A model generated the notes under the pieces. That model did not search any database. It saw only the letters and a list, made by a program, of their open reading frames with translations, and was not told where the DNA came from. Shown here piece by piece: positions 10,988 through 20,679 of a DNA stretch of 64,000 nucleotides. Made by a program: the position numbers and the translations under genes. Numbering within the stretch: the stretch's first letter is position 1; each line of letters begins with the position of its first letter. This stretch comes from Phyto melanocephala (taxonomy: Eukaryota > Arthropoda > Insecta > Diptera > Rhinophoridae), in NCBI GenBank assembly GCA_941918925.1, contig OW799235.1:50205491-50269490 (forward strand), in the 5' to 3' direction.

Positions 10988-11733
10988 AGGGTTGCCATCC
11001 GTCCTCTTCTCCCCGGACACCGTCCTCTTTTTTAGGGCATCCGGGGTAGTCCGGCTTTTTGCACCTTCTCTGAAGTTTTTTTCTTACATTTAAACTTTAA
11101 ATCACAGGACACAAAATGTATAAAAAAAGAGATTTAGGTGCTCGTACAATTAGTTTTGAAAAAGTACAATTTTAAAACTTCTCTTTGTTCAAAATTAGTT
11201 TTATTATCCTTAATTGTCGCTATTTATCGAAGTGGCCTATTTTAAATTGTATTTTATTTTAAAAAAGTTCGGCAAGGGGTCTGCTTGTCAGCTGTGTGTT
11301 TTTCATAAAGTTTGATTTTCAGATATAGAAGAAAGTCTTGAACAAAAAATATAGTAAGGGTATATAATTTTGATATGGATTGCCTAGAGTTTTACAAATA
11401 TTTGAAGAGATGCGATGGTAATATATTGGCTCAAATTAGAAGTGTTGAAAAATATATGTAAAATTTTTAAAAGTGTACATTCCCAATAATGAATGCAATC
11501 AATTTCTGTTGTTTTTTTGTTTTTATTTTCAACCATTAAATCAGAATGATATGTTCAGTTTGTATTTTTGTAAATAAAGTTTTTTCGTAAAAACAAATTT
11601 TGTTTTTGTATTTTAAATGGCGTCGTAAATTTTATCAAATTAAATTTTTTTTAAATGTGTCCTCTTTTTTTGGGCAAATGTCCTACATTTTTTATGCTGG
11701 CGTCCTCTTTTTTTTTTAAGAAATGGCAACCCT
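10988..11733. mobile_element. Non-autonomous hAT-like element (746 bp)
   Basis: Bounded by a perfect 11-bp inverted repeat, AGGGTTGCCAT at the left and ATGGCAACCCT at the right. GTCCTCTTTTTT motifs lie just inside both ends. There is no transposase frame. The 8-bp flanks (ATGCATAT and TGGTACAT) do not match, so the left junction was probably rearranged after insertion into the BEL LTR that continues at 11735. Its 3' third is also present at 9265-9502. Confidence 0.7.
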
Positions 11734-11734
11734 T

Positions 11735-11909
11735 GGTACATATATATTTATTTACCGAATATTTTTGTAGTCTGCTTAACTTTAGTTTTCAAGGTTATTT
11801 TTGTCAGTCGATTTTTGGAATTTAATAAAACGGTTGTAAATCGAAAGAATTGTTTTAAACTTTTATTTGCTATGTAAATGCCTGTAAAAAATATTGCAGA
11901 CACAAAACA
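11735..11909 (+). repeat. BEL 5' LTR, 3' portion
   Basis: Matches the last 175 bp of the 483-bp 3' LTR at 60012-60494, ending in the same GCAGACACAAAACA. The first part of the LTR is missing: the hAT-like element abuts it. A primer site follows two bases later. Confidence 0.85.
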
Positions 11910-11910
11910 T

Positions 11911-11924
11911 TGGTGACCCGTGAT
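11911..11924 (+). promoter_or_regulatory. BEL primer-binding site
   Basis: TGGTGACCCGTGAT lies right after the LTR end. TGG at this place is the expected complement of a tRNA CCA tail. The exact tRNA is not assigned. Confidence 0.6.
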
Positions 11925-11994
11925 TTTTTCGAAGCTCAATATTAATTCGAATATTGATAGTTCATTAGCCAGTTCATTTCAATAATATTGTTAC

Positions 11995-12262
11995 TGTTAT
12001 TAAAATATCAGTAGTACGCAGTGTAAAAGTCACAATCCTATTTTCTATCCTTAAGCATAAGTGAAACACTGTGTCATTTAAATTCAAAGACAATTTTTAT
12101 TTCAATATTAAAAGTAAAGTCTTGTTCAGTTGAAGTTAAAATATAGAATGGCTAGATACATAATTTTGAAAAGCGCAAAAACTTTTGACAATTAAAAAAC
12201 ATAGAATTCATTTCATAGTTGTTAACATTTGGATTGTAGAAGAGTTGCAACAATATCCAACA
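11995..12262 (-). repeat. copia 3' LTR
   Basis: 268 bp, TGTTATTA...CCAACA on the plus strand. On the minus strand it begins TGTTGGATATTG. A purine-rich stretch (TTGAGGGGAAGAT on the minus strand, 12263-12275) adjoins it as the polypurine tract. Confidence 0.93.
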
Positions 12263-12312
12263 ATCTTCCCCTCAAGCCAAATGTGAACCGTAAAAAAAAT
12301 TTTATAGAAATA

Positions 12313-15300
12313 TTAAGTTTCAATTTTTAAAAGATTACAACCATTTATGTGTTTACCCTTTGGTAAAACTTTTGTAAGAATATCAGCTGCGTTTTGGTCT
12401 GAAGTTACATATTGTATATCGACTTCTTTCTCTTCATATTTTACTCGGATGTAGTGATACCGAATGTCTATATGTTTACTTTTCTTCTGTACAATTTGAT
12501 TCTTCACCATAAATGCTGCTCCTTGGTTATCACATAATATGGGGGTAGGGTTCCCGACATATTCTTTAAAATCAAGCTCTTTTAATAGACCACGAATAAA
12601 GACGACTTCTTTTGTGCCCTGGCATAGAGCGATGTATTCGGCTTCCATGGTGCTCAGAGCCACTACCGGTTGTTTGCGTGACTCCCAGGCAATGGGACCA
12701 CCGGCTTTAAACACAACATGGCCAGAAAATGACTTTCTATCATGTGTGTCACTACCCCAGTCAGAGTCTGTAAAACATACAAAATTTTTTACATTAGAGG
12801 AGAAATTAATTTTACCCACACTGTGCTTCCTCAAATATCTAAGAACGTATTTTGCAGCTTGAAAATGCTCCTTGTGTGGATGGGAGTTAAACTGTGATAG
12901 TTTTGATACCACATGCATAAGATCAGGTCTGGATATTATTGCAAGATACATTAATGCGCCAATTAGGCTTTCATAATTCTTTGTATCCAAGTCACCACAG
13001 TTGTCTTCACATTTCTTTAAAATCGTTCCACTCGCCCAAGGTGTTGCAGCTGGCTTACATTCTGTCATATTCCATCTGTTTAATATCTCCTTAGTGTATT
13101 TTGTCTGGTGAATGGAAATATCTCCTCGCAACCCATCACGATTTATTTCCATTCCAAGATAAAATTTTATCGGACCACGATCAATCGCTTCGACCTGTTT
13201 ATTTAAGCACGTAATAATATTCTGCATTTCTGCTTCACTTGAGCACGCAACCAACATATCGTCCACATATAAAGCAATTAAACTAATTTTGTCGTTACTT
13301 TTCTTCACGTAGACACAAGTATCTGATTGGCATCTTATAAACTCCATCTCCAATAAGATATCATTTATTTTCTTGTTCCATTCGCGCCCTGCTTGTTTGA
13401 GCCCATATAACGCCTTTTTTAATTTGCAAACTTTGTTGGGGAACTCTTTGCTCTCAAACATTGGCGGTTGAACCATATAAACATCCTCTTTTAAATTACC
13501 GTTCAAATATGCTGCAACAATATCAATATGATTAACAAGTAGTTTATGCATTGCTGATAATGCCAACAGTAATCTAATAGTTGAATGTCGCACAACGGGG
13601 GCGAAGGTTTCTTGAAAGTCAACATTATATTTTTGTGAGCAACCATGAGCAACTAGACGTGATTTGTACTTCTCAATTGTGCCATTAGGATTATATTTCA
13701 ATGCGAAAATCCATTTACATCCAATAATATTTTTTCCACTTGGTTTCTCGACCAGTTCCCAAGTTTTGTTTTTAATAAGAGAGTCATATTCAGCTTGCAT
13801 AGCCTTCAACCATTTGCCAGAATCCTCACCGTTCAAAGCCTCATTTACAGTGCTAGGATTTTCAATGATCGAATTTAAAAGTTCTGGTCCAGCTTCGGTA
13901 CAATAAATTTTTCTAGGTCTACCTTTAGTACCTGCTCTTAACAGTTTTGGTCTGCCTCGTTTTCGTTTATTGCTAACAGTAGGGTTGTCTTCACCATCAG
14001 TTTCACTAGTTTCACTGCTTATATCGGCTTCTTCTTTTTCGACAATTTCAGCAACACCATCTGAATTTCGTTGTTCTTGATCGTCATCACCATTTTGATC
14101 ACCATTTAACTCATTATTGTTTTCAATATTTTTGAAAAATTCACGATCAAACGTGTCGGAAGTCTCGTGTTCCATATCTGATACTTTCTCAAACGATTGC
14201 TCAAAAAACACAACATCGCGAGCAATATGTATCTGTCTTATAGTATTGTTGTACAAGCGGTATGCTTTTGTGTACATTTGATACCCTACAAATTTCATTT
14301 TTGTGCCTTTGGGCAAAAATTTTCCTCCTTTAGATTTTTGACCCTTTTTTAGCATCACAGCGTCACAGCCAAATGTTTTAAAATAAGAAACACTGGGCTT
14401 TTTCCCACACCATTTCTCGTACGGAGTAATGTCACCCAATACTTTTGTTGGAGCACGATTTCTTAAATACGTGGCAGTGTTTATCGCCTCCCCCCATAAG
14501 CTTTGTGGTAACCCCGAGGAATTTAATAAACACCTGCCCATTTCAACAAGGGTTCTATTGGCACGCTCGGCGACACCATTTTGTTGTGGCGAGTAGCCAA
14601 CAGTAGTTTGGTGCACAATGCCTTTTTCTGTGAAGTATTGTTTAAAATTTAAATTCACGAACTCCTTGCCGTTATCCCTACGAACAATCTTTATTTGGCG
14701 GCCTGTCTGCTTCTCCGCGATCCCAGAAAAATGTGTGAATGCCTCAAAAGCATCACTTTTTTGTTTTATAAAGTAAGTAAATATATAACGCGAATAGTCG
14801 TCAATAAACGTAATAAAATATGACGATCCTCCCACAGATTTTATACCAATCGGACCGCATAAATCTGTATGAACTAGTTCCAGTACGTCACTTGTTTGTA
14901 CATTCGAATAATTCTTATACGGTTTTGAAACAATTTTGTTTTCAGCACAAGTAAAACACTCTATGGACTTTGACATTTTGGCATCAAAGCCTTTTACCAT
15001 ATTTTTACTTGATAGTTTATTTAAATCTGCTAAATTTATGTGCCCAAACCTTTTGTGCCACTTTTCAACAACTTTTTCATCTACAGTTCCACTCACAATT
15101 TCAAAATTGTTTACCTTTTTTAAATTCACAACAAACATATCATCTATTAAGTCAGCTGTTAGAATAATTTTGTTTTTCTTACTTCTCATTGTTGCTTTGT
15201 TTACGGCAAATTGAACAACATGACCAGCTTTGATAATTTTGTTAATTGACAAAAAGTTTGAATGCAGTTGTGGAACATACCATACATTACCTAATGTTAG

Positions 15301-16320
15301 TGTGCAAAAATTTGTTTTTATTTTTACTTCTCCAACTCCTTCTGCATAAATATTTTCACCAGATGCCAAAAATATTTTTTGTTTTGTTTCTGTTAATGTT
15401 ACAAAATACTCTTTGCTGTTAACCATATGTGACGATGCACCACTGTCTAAAATCCATAACTCTCTTAAATTCAATTTGTTTTCTTTAAGAGAACAAGCAA
15501 AGTCATTTTCACTTTTGTCATTATTATCTCTACATTGGGATCGTATGTGGCCTTTTTTGCCACAGCGAAAACATTTTATGTTATTGTTGTTGTATAAATT
15601 ACCATTTGCACTTTTCTTCTCATTTTGACGTTTGAACTTTTTCTGCGTATTTTTAACATCATTCCGTTTGTAGTTGTTGCTATTATTACTGTAAACACAT
15701 TTTTTATTTCTTTTATCTTCTTTGTGTGAGTTCGCCGCAAACACAGTTTCATTTGTTTCATCATTTTTATTACTTTGTCTCATTTCTTCTTCTAAAATTT
15801 TTGCAATCAATCTGTCACATCTAGGTAAGTCATCGCGGCTTTCTATTGCTACCACAAAACCTTCCATTTCTTCAGGAAGACTGCAGAGTAATAAAATTGA
15901 CAGTAAATCATCATTAAGTGTGATTCCAATCTCTTTCAAACCATCAATTGTTGAAACAAAATCGTTTACTTGTGTTGCAAATTTTTCATTGGCATTAAAC
16001 TTAAAACGTACCAACTTTTTGAACAAGTTTACTTTTCTCGACGCAGTGTCTGCTTTATAGATAGAACTTAATACATTCCAAGCATCTTTAGCCGTCGAAC
16101 AATTTTTAATGTAAATTAACTGACATGGCTTTACCGCCAAGTTAATTGTAGCCAGAGCCTTAGCGTCAGTTGCCATCCATTTGTTGGGGTTCTCCTTAGG
16201 ACAATTCTCTTCTATAGTTTGCCAAAGATCTAAAGTTATAAGTAGGCTTTTAATCTGTATGCACCACGTAGCATAGTTCTCGCCATTCAACTTATCAATA
16301 CTTGATACAGCAGACGACAT
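12313..16320 (-). CDS. copia-type Gag-Pol polyprotein
   Basis: A single 1335-residue ORF starting with ATG at 16320. In order: Gag with a zinc knuckle (CFRCGKKGHIRSQC, about residue 250), aspartic protease (LDSGASSHM, about 292), the GAG_pre-integrase HxxC region (FGHINL, CFTCAENK), integrase core with D (HTDLCGP), D (RRDNGKEF) and E (NGVAERANRTL), reverse transcriptase (catalytic YVDDMLVA, about 1005) and RNase H (FTDSDWGSD, STMEAEY). Integrase preceding RT is the diagnostic copia order. No frameshift or stop interrupts it. Gag and Pol are fused in one frame, so the Gag excess must come from splicing or processing. All catalytic residues I can check are present. Confidence 0.95.
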   Translation of the reverse strand: MSSAVSSIDKLNGENYATWCIQIKSLLITLDLWQTIEENCPKENPNKWMATDAKALATINLAVKPCQLIYIKNCSTAKDAWNVLSSIYKADTASRKVNLFKKLVRFKFNANEKFATQVNDFVSTIDGLKEIGITLNDDLLSILLLCSLPEEMEGFVVAIESRDDLPRCDRLIAKILEEEMRQSNKNDETNETVFAANSHKEDKRNKKCVYSNNSNNYKRNDVKNTQKKFKRQNEKKSANGNLYNNNNIKCFRCGKKGHIRSQCRDNNDKSENDFACSLKENKLNLRELWILDSGASSHMVNSKEYFVTLTETKQKIFLASGENIYAEGVGEVKIKTNFCTLTLGNVWYVPQLHSNFLSINKIIKAGHVVQFAVNKATMRSKKNKIILTADLIDDMFVVNLKKVNNFEIVSGTVDEKVVEKWHKRFGHINLADLNKLSSKNMVKGFDAKMSKSIECFTCAENKIVSKPYKNYSNVQTSDVLELVHTDLCGPIGIKSVGGSSYFITFIDDYSRYIFTYFIKQKSDAFEAFTHFSGIAEKQTGRQIKIVRRDNGKEFVNLNFKQYFTEKGIVHQTTVGYSPQQNGVAERANRTLVEMGRCLLNSSGLPQSLWGEAINTATYLRNRAPTKVLGDITPYEKWCGKKPSVSYFKTFGCDAVMLKKGQKSKGGKFLPKGTKMKFVGYQMYTKAYRLYNNTIRQIHIARDVVFFEQSFEKVSDMEHETSDTFDREFFKNIENNNELNGDQNGDDDQEQRNSDGVAEIVEKEEADISSETSETDGEDNPTVSNKRKRGRPKLLRAGTKGRPRKIYCTEAGPELLNSIIENPSTVNEALNGEDSGKWLKAMQAEYDSLIKNKTWELVEKPSGKNIIGCKWIFALKYNPNGTIEKYKSRLVAHGCSQKYNVDFQETFAPVVRHSTIRLLLALSAMHKLLVNHIDIVAAYLNGNLKEDVYMVQPPMFESKEFPNKVCKLKKALYGLKQAGREWNKKINDILLEMEFIRCQSDTCVYVKKSNDKISLIALYVDDMLVACSSEAEMQNIITCLNKQVEAIDRGPIKFYLGMEINRDGLRGDISIHQTKYTKEILNRWNMTECKPAATPWASGTILKKCEDNCGDLDTKNYESLIGALMYLAIISRPDLMHVVSKLSQFNSHPHKEHFQAAKYVLRYLRKHSVGKINFSSNVKNFVCFTDSDWGSDTHDRKSFSGHVVFKAGGPIAWESRKQPVVALSTMEAEYIALCQGTKEVVFIRGLLKELDFKEYVGNPTPILCDNQGAAFMVKNQIVQKKSKHIDIRYHYIRVKYEEKEVDIQYVTSDQNAADILTKVLPKGKHINGCNLLKIET

Positions 16321-16430
16321 GTTTCTTGTTTTTTAACACCGTATAAAACAATTAAAACCAAAAATGACACCGAAATATAACATCACTTTTTGCTCAAGAA
16401 TTATGCTTTAGATTTTTTGCTTTTTGGCTT

Positions 16431-16444
16431 CTGGGCCCATAACC
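16431..16444 (-). promoter_or_regulatory. copia primer-binding site (tRNA-iMet internal)
   Basis: CTGGGCCCATAACC on the plus strand (GGTTATGGGCCCAG on the minus) lies just inside the 5' LTR. It is complementary to the anticodon-stem region of initiator tRNA-Met. Drosophila copia is known to prime from an internal tRNA-iMet fragment in the same way. Confidence 0.85.
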
Positions 16445-16446
16445 AT

Positions 16447-16714
16447 TGTTATTAAAATATCAGTAGTACGCAGTGTAAAAGTCACAATCCTATTTTCTAT
16501 CCTTAAGCATAAGTGAAACACTGTGTCATTTAAATTCAAAGACAATTTTTATTTCAATATTAAAAGTAAAGTCTTGTTCAGTTGAAGTTAAAATATAGAA
16601 TGGCTAGATACATAATTTTGAAAAGCGCAAAAACTTTTGACAATTAAAAAACATAGAATTCATTTCATAGTTGTTAACATTTGGATTGTAGAAGAGTTGC
16701 AACAATATCCAACA
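16447..16714 (-). repeat. copia 5' LTR
   Basis: 268 bp, identical by eye to 11995-12262. The GTTAC target duplication follows at 16715-16719. Confidence 0.93.
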
Positions 16715-17041
16715 GTTACGTTTATACTTTTTATAAACGTTGGCTTATTTCCTTTAAATACTCTTTGAGTTCTTTTATTGCAATCAAAAACAGTTGAAAT
16801 TAGTTATAAAATAAAGAGAACCTTATTTATTTAAATACACTCAGGTATTGTGTTTATATCACTTTACTTATTGTTATACACCTTTATTGTCAAACTCACT
16901 TTGACACACACTTAACAAGCTCTACTGCTATACCGATCATGTTAGCTGTGTTGTTCGGCTATTTATAGTAACATAGTGGTGTTCGGTAACATTCGACAAA
17001 ATTCTCGTATGTACACACTAGTTTATCCGAAAACCGTTACA
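16715..17041 (-). repeat. Solo LTR in the BEL leader, minus strand
   Basis: Read on the minus strand it begins TGTAACGG at 17041 and ends CGTAACA; its last bases were split off by the copia insertion at 11989-11994. Promoter-like ACTATAAATAGCC lies at about 16963-16975 and AATAAA signals follow, as in an LTR. No internal region or second LTR is present, so it is a solo LTR. A clear target duplication is not visible. Confidence 0.55.
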
Positions 17042-17319
17042 TTTAAATTAAGACGTAATGTTAATGTTAAGTAATATGCAGGAATAATAAAAGTGCCTCA
17101 GAGTATGCTGCACATAATAACAATTAAAATCATATTCGAACAACCAGCGAAATAAACTAATAAAAACAAAACTACAGTAACTTAAACTACTACAACTAAA
17201 ACAAATTATAATGTAAATTAAGCTATTTAAAAATAAATGTGTAACAATATAAAAAAAAATTAATATCAATTCGGATATTAGTTTGTTTCGTTTTCGTGAA
17301 TTTAAATAAATTGAAAGCA

Positions 17320-17812
17320 ATGTCCACAGACAAGGGTGAAGAAGCTTCTAATTCTGGTGAAGCAGATGAGTCGGTGAATTTGTTGCCCTTTTTTTCTAAG
17401 GTTGCTGTTTCATTGAAAAAACTTGAAGACGTCAATAAAAGTCTTACGCCATCCCAACTTAAGGAATACGATGAGGCGGAGCTGTCTGTTCGTATGGAAT
17501 ACGTCGAGAAAATCAATAAATATTAAGAAGAGACACAGGATATAATAGAGCAGTATGAATGCAGCGCATCGGTCACTAGTGACAGTATGGTATTTATGTC
17601 ATTATTTTTGAGGTGAAGGCTAAGCTAACCCGTCAAATCAGTAAAGTTCGCAAAATTGATACTTATGAACGTTCGTCAACTTTCTCTTGATGAGTCCCGC
17701 ACAACTTCGTGCAAAACTAAGGTTCCGGAAATCCAATTACCAAAGTTTCGTGGTTCATATATGGAGTGGCCTAATTTCTTCTCGCTGTTCTCGACTATTA
17801 TAAATAATAATA
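17320..17812 (+). pseudogene. BEL/Pao gag, N-terminal part
   Basis: Begins with ATG at 17320 (MSTDKGEEAS), a short helical region with a KLEDVNKSLTPSQL segment, then a stop at 17524. It resumes at about 17660 in another frame with PEIQLPKFRGSYMEWPNFFS, the conserved opening of the BEL/Pao Gag capsid-like domain (LPxFxGxxxxWxxF). The frame is cut at 17813 by a minus-strand LTR. The gag resumes around 55810, 38 kb away. This is a dead gag. Confidence 0.8.
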
Positions 17813-17813
17813 G

Positions 17814-18278
17814 TGTAACGAACCTTTTTTTCAGCTGGGGTAAACTCACCTGTGTCAAGGAGTCAGTCACAAAATTTTTGTATTTATTTTTTGTTTTTGT
17901 GAGCCACCCAGAAAGGAACCAAACGTTTATTCAATTAATTCACAACAGTTTATTAAATTATTCGTACGGGATTAAACTACGGTCTTCGTGTTAAACAGTC
18001 ACGTTATTGATCCTGCGCTAACTAGAACTGTACTGTGACGACACGCGTACACCCGACCAACAGGGGGAATTGTGGGGCGCCGTATAGTGAAGATGTACCT
18101 GCGGGGCACCATGGGAACACAAACACGCTCGGTAAAACACACCCCGGAAGGCCAAGGATGGTGGTTGGCGAACCTGCAGGACACCACGGGAACACCAACT
18201 CCACTCTTGTATCACACACCGCAATGAACCTGCAGGGCACCACGGGATCACTGTGGCACTCAATGCCTTAACCTCGAG
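17814..18278 (-). repeat. Minus-strand LTR, 3' part, with minisatellite
   Basis: Left half of an LTR split by the Polinton (right half 55079-55574). Its plus-strand edge is TGTAACGAACC, i.e. the minus-strand LTR ends GGTTCGTTACA. A minus-strand AATAAA lies at 17926-17931. From about 18090 it holds degenerate repeats of CCTGCAGGxCACCACGGGAACACC. These give GHHGNTN-type peptides in translation but are not genes. The last 6 bp (CTCGAG, 18273-18278) are the Polinton target duplication. Confidence 0.6.
18273..18278. repeat. Polinton target-site duplication (left)
   Basis: CTCGAG, repeated at 55079-55084. Six bases is the known Polinton target length. Because the hexamer is a palindrome it could also be read as an extension of the inverted repeat. 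Confidence 0.75.
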
Positions 18279-18810
18279 AGTAGTATGTTTGTGGGCTTTC
18301 TAGGACACCAAATTCATACTTATGGAGATTCCATGAGGATGAATTTTTGTTTTAAATTTTCATCCCAATGGTAATTTCCCATAAGGATGAATTTTTATTA
18401 ATAATTTAAAATATTCATCCCAATGGTAATTTCCATAAGGCTGATTTTTAATTTTTGGTTGATATGCATTTTGTTATTGGTTTGTTTGTCTCAAGTTTCA
18501 ATTTAAATTTTTTTATTGTCTGTGCAATTTACTCATACGGATGATTTTTTTTGTTGTTAAAATTTTTTTTTTTTAAATTGTAATATGAGAAAATGCAAAG
18601 GTAAATTATTATTTGTAAATACATATATAAATACTTACATATATAAATATGTTCATACAAACTTACATAATTGTTTTAGAAAATGTATGTAGAAAAATTG
18701 TTTTAAATAAAAATATATGTACAAAATTGTTTAAATAAGAATGTTAAGAGATGAATTTTCAAAGATGAATAATTTAAGAGAAAATAATTTTTATTGAATG
18801 TAATTATAGT

Positions 18811-18823
18811 TTTCCATAAAGAT
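18811..18823. repeat. LOA LINE target-site duplication (left)
   Basis: TTTCCATAAAGAT is repeated exactly at 24487-24499. The uninterrupted counterpart in the right TIR (about 54538-54550, reverse complement) shows the empty site. Confidence 0.95.
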
Positions 18824-19203
18824 CCGTGTGGAGTCTTTTTCTCAGTTTACTCCCATCGGACGCGTCCCCAGGTGGCGGATAGGGGGGGCTTAGTATAGGG
18901 TAGGGGGTCTGAGCGGTTCAGACGGTGCCAGGCACTAGTGTGAGGGCCCCAAAACTGGATCGCTCCGTTCCCGTACAATATACATAGCCTTAGAATCCTC
19001 TGGGTTCTCGTGGACCAAATAAACTGGGGGACACTTTTAAGGTCAAGGTGGTTGGTAGCAGTGCCGAGGACCTGTATGGCTAGTTAGTGGGTAAAGAAAC
19101 TAGTCGCTAACAGCTCCCCTCCGGCGCTAGGGCACGGGCTGGTTGTATTGATAGTTGCCTAATCCGCGTACGCCGTCACTGCGCGCGATCGTCGACCCTT
19201 TAC

Positions 19204-20679
19204 GTGCCTACTCGTGGGATCGAAATTGAAGATTATTTAGATGAAAATTTACAAAAGATAAGAGACGTTGATCAGGGTCTTGACGCTGCCCTTACGGACA
19301 TCCATAAAAGTATTATGGACCATGAAGGGCGGATACGGACACAGATCCAATTGGACGATCTCCTGGGACTATCAGGGGATTCCTTTGAGGGTAGCAACAC
19401 CCAGAAATTGGGTGATCTTACACTGAGTTCGGAAGAGGATTTAGATATCACTGTGATATCTGATCCTACCCCGAGCTCAGAGGTGGATCCTCCAACGACT
19501 GGGAAGGCTGACCTTATGGGTAATCCCCCAGGATCAGGAGATCGGGTGGCCAACATAGTTCGGCAAGACGCAGTGGTAACTTCTGCAGAGTTGCCACGGG
19601 ACTGTAAAAGCCGAACGAAGAAGGAGAAGGCGAGGAACGGTACGAGGTCCTCTTTGGCCTTTTTGAATAAAATGGCCAAGAAGGACCCAAAACTGTTCAC
19701 TGCCAGAGAGAGGCATTTGGTGAGGAAGCATAGGCAGAGTGTCGCGAAGTTCGAAAGAACCTACGGCCCTACCAATGCTGTCCTCGGCATCTCCCTCTCC
19801 ACGGTCCCAGCGGTGGACATCCCAGCCGTTTCTGACGACTCTGGTAGGAGTGCGGAGACGGCTGTGGTGGTCAACGATGGAAACCGAAACGACCCAGGCA
19901 TTAGCTTGCCGGAAAAACCGCTCAAGCCTTTGGAACGAGCTGGTAACGCTGGTAAGCCTTTGTCTGTATTGAAGAAGAGGGTTGGTGATGCTCCATCTGG
20001 ATCACTTGGGAACCTCCCAAAAAAGGAGATAACCAAGAGAGCACGGTCTGGAGATGATCAGCCCTCCACATCAAAGAAACCTAAAAGGTCGTTGAGCCAG
20101 GAAGGCATTCTAGCAGCTGTCATTGACCGGGCTGACCCTGATGGCAGGATCAGCATGGATGGATGGCAGCTGATAGAAGGCAGGCTTATTGACCGGATAG
20201 CAGCCTTTAGGGGCAAGCCTGAAGACGTTTGCTTCAATGGAGCGGACTGGTCAAAGGGCGTTAAGGTGGTCAACTGCGGCAATAAGAACTCATTCGAGTT
20301 TCTAAAAACCTCAGTTGAAGGCTGTAGCGACCTTTGTCCAGGGGCTAGTCTGGAAGTAATACGGGCTTCGGAGCTTCCACTGAGACCAATAGTGACAGTG
20401 TGGATTCCACCACCCGTTAGATCGGTGGAAACAATACTGTCAGTGTTGGCCAATCAGAACGAGGATCTCAAAACTGACCAATGGAAGCTGGTGACTTCAC
20501 TGGTCTGTAAGGAGAATTCTGGAAGGGATCTCAGATTCGCAGTAGATAGAGAATCCCTTGGTAAATTGGAAGCGGCAAAAGGGGTTATCAGATTTGGTCT
20601 TGGAACTGTACGGTTTAGGTTCCCTAGGTCTGACAGGTCCAAAGAAGCTGCAAGTGGTGCAGATAAACCTGCATCATAG
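19204..20679 (+). CDS. LOA-type LINE ORF1 protein (DUF4780-like)
   Basis: An open frame of up to 491 codons; it is open from 19111 but the first in-frame ATG is at 19315, so the true start may lie there or be non-ATG. The N-terminal third is acidic and disordered, the middle is basic (KSRTKKEKARNGTR). The C-terminal 170 residues (from about QEGILAAVIDRADPDG) resemble the DUF4780 fold found in fly LINE ORF1 proteins, with FNGADWSKGV, VTVWIPPP and IRFGLGTVRFRF. No CCHC knuckle is evident. The likely role is RNA binding in the retrotransposition complex. It overlaps ORF2 by about 120 nt in another frame. Confidence 0.85.
   Translation: MPTRGIEIEDYLDENLQKIRDVDQGLDAALTDIHKSIMDHEGRIRTQIQLDDLLGLSGDSFEGSNTQKLGDLTLSSEEDLDITVISDPTPSSEVDPPTTGKADLMGNPPGSGDRVANIVRQDAVVTSAELPRDCKSRTKKEKARNGTRSSLAFLNKMAKKDPKLFTARERHLVRKHRQSVAKFERTYGPTNAVLGISLSTVPAVDIPAVSDDSGRSAETAVVVNDGNRNDPGISLPEKPLKPLERAGNAGKPLSVLKKRVGDAPSGSLGNLPKKEITKRARSGDDQPSTSKKPKRSLSQEGILAAVIDRADPDGRISMDGWQLIEGRLIDRIAAFRGKPEDVCFNGADWSKGVKVVNCGNKNSFEFLKTSVEGCSDLCPGASLEVIRASELPLRPIVTVWIPPPVRSVETILSVLANQNEDLKTDQWKLVTSLVCKENSGRDLRFAVDRESLGKLEAAKGVIRFGLGTVRFRFPRSDRSKEAASGADKPAS

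Larger units (their letters stand above)
11995..16714 (-). mobile_element. Full-length copia-type (Ty1/copia) retrotransposon
   Basis: A complete 4720-bp element: two 268-bp LTRs (11995-12262 and 16447-16714) that look identical by eye, a 5-bp target duplication GTTAC (11990-11994 and 16715-16719), one intact 1335-codon ORF, a primer site and a polypurine tract. Identical LTRs and an open ORF indicate a very recent insertion, possibly a competent copy. It sits at the edge of a solo LTR within the BEL leader. Confidence 0.95.

Noticed and set aside
10851..11093. An 80-codon frame (MALRYWLRRRTF)
   Set aside because: It runs across the boundary of the non-autonomous hAT-like element into its GTCCTC-rich end; no conserved motif.
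12539..16060. Plus-strand frames across the copia element
   Set aside because: Antisense shadows of the intact minus-strand Gag-Pol ORF.
18018..18271. Overlapping frames with repeated GHHGNTN-type peptides
   Set aside because: They come from a minisatellite inside an LTR and appear in several frames on both strands.
18273..18278. CTCGAG as merely part of the inverted repeat
   Set aside because: It is a palindrome, so this cannot be fully excluded, but its 6-bp length and place next to AG...CT ends fit a Polinton target duplication better.
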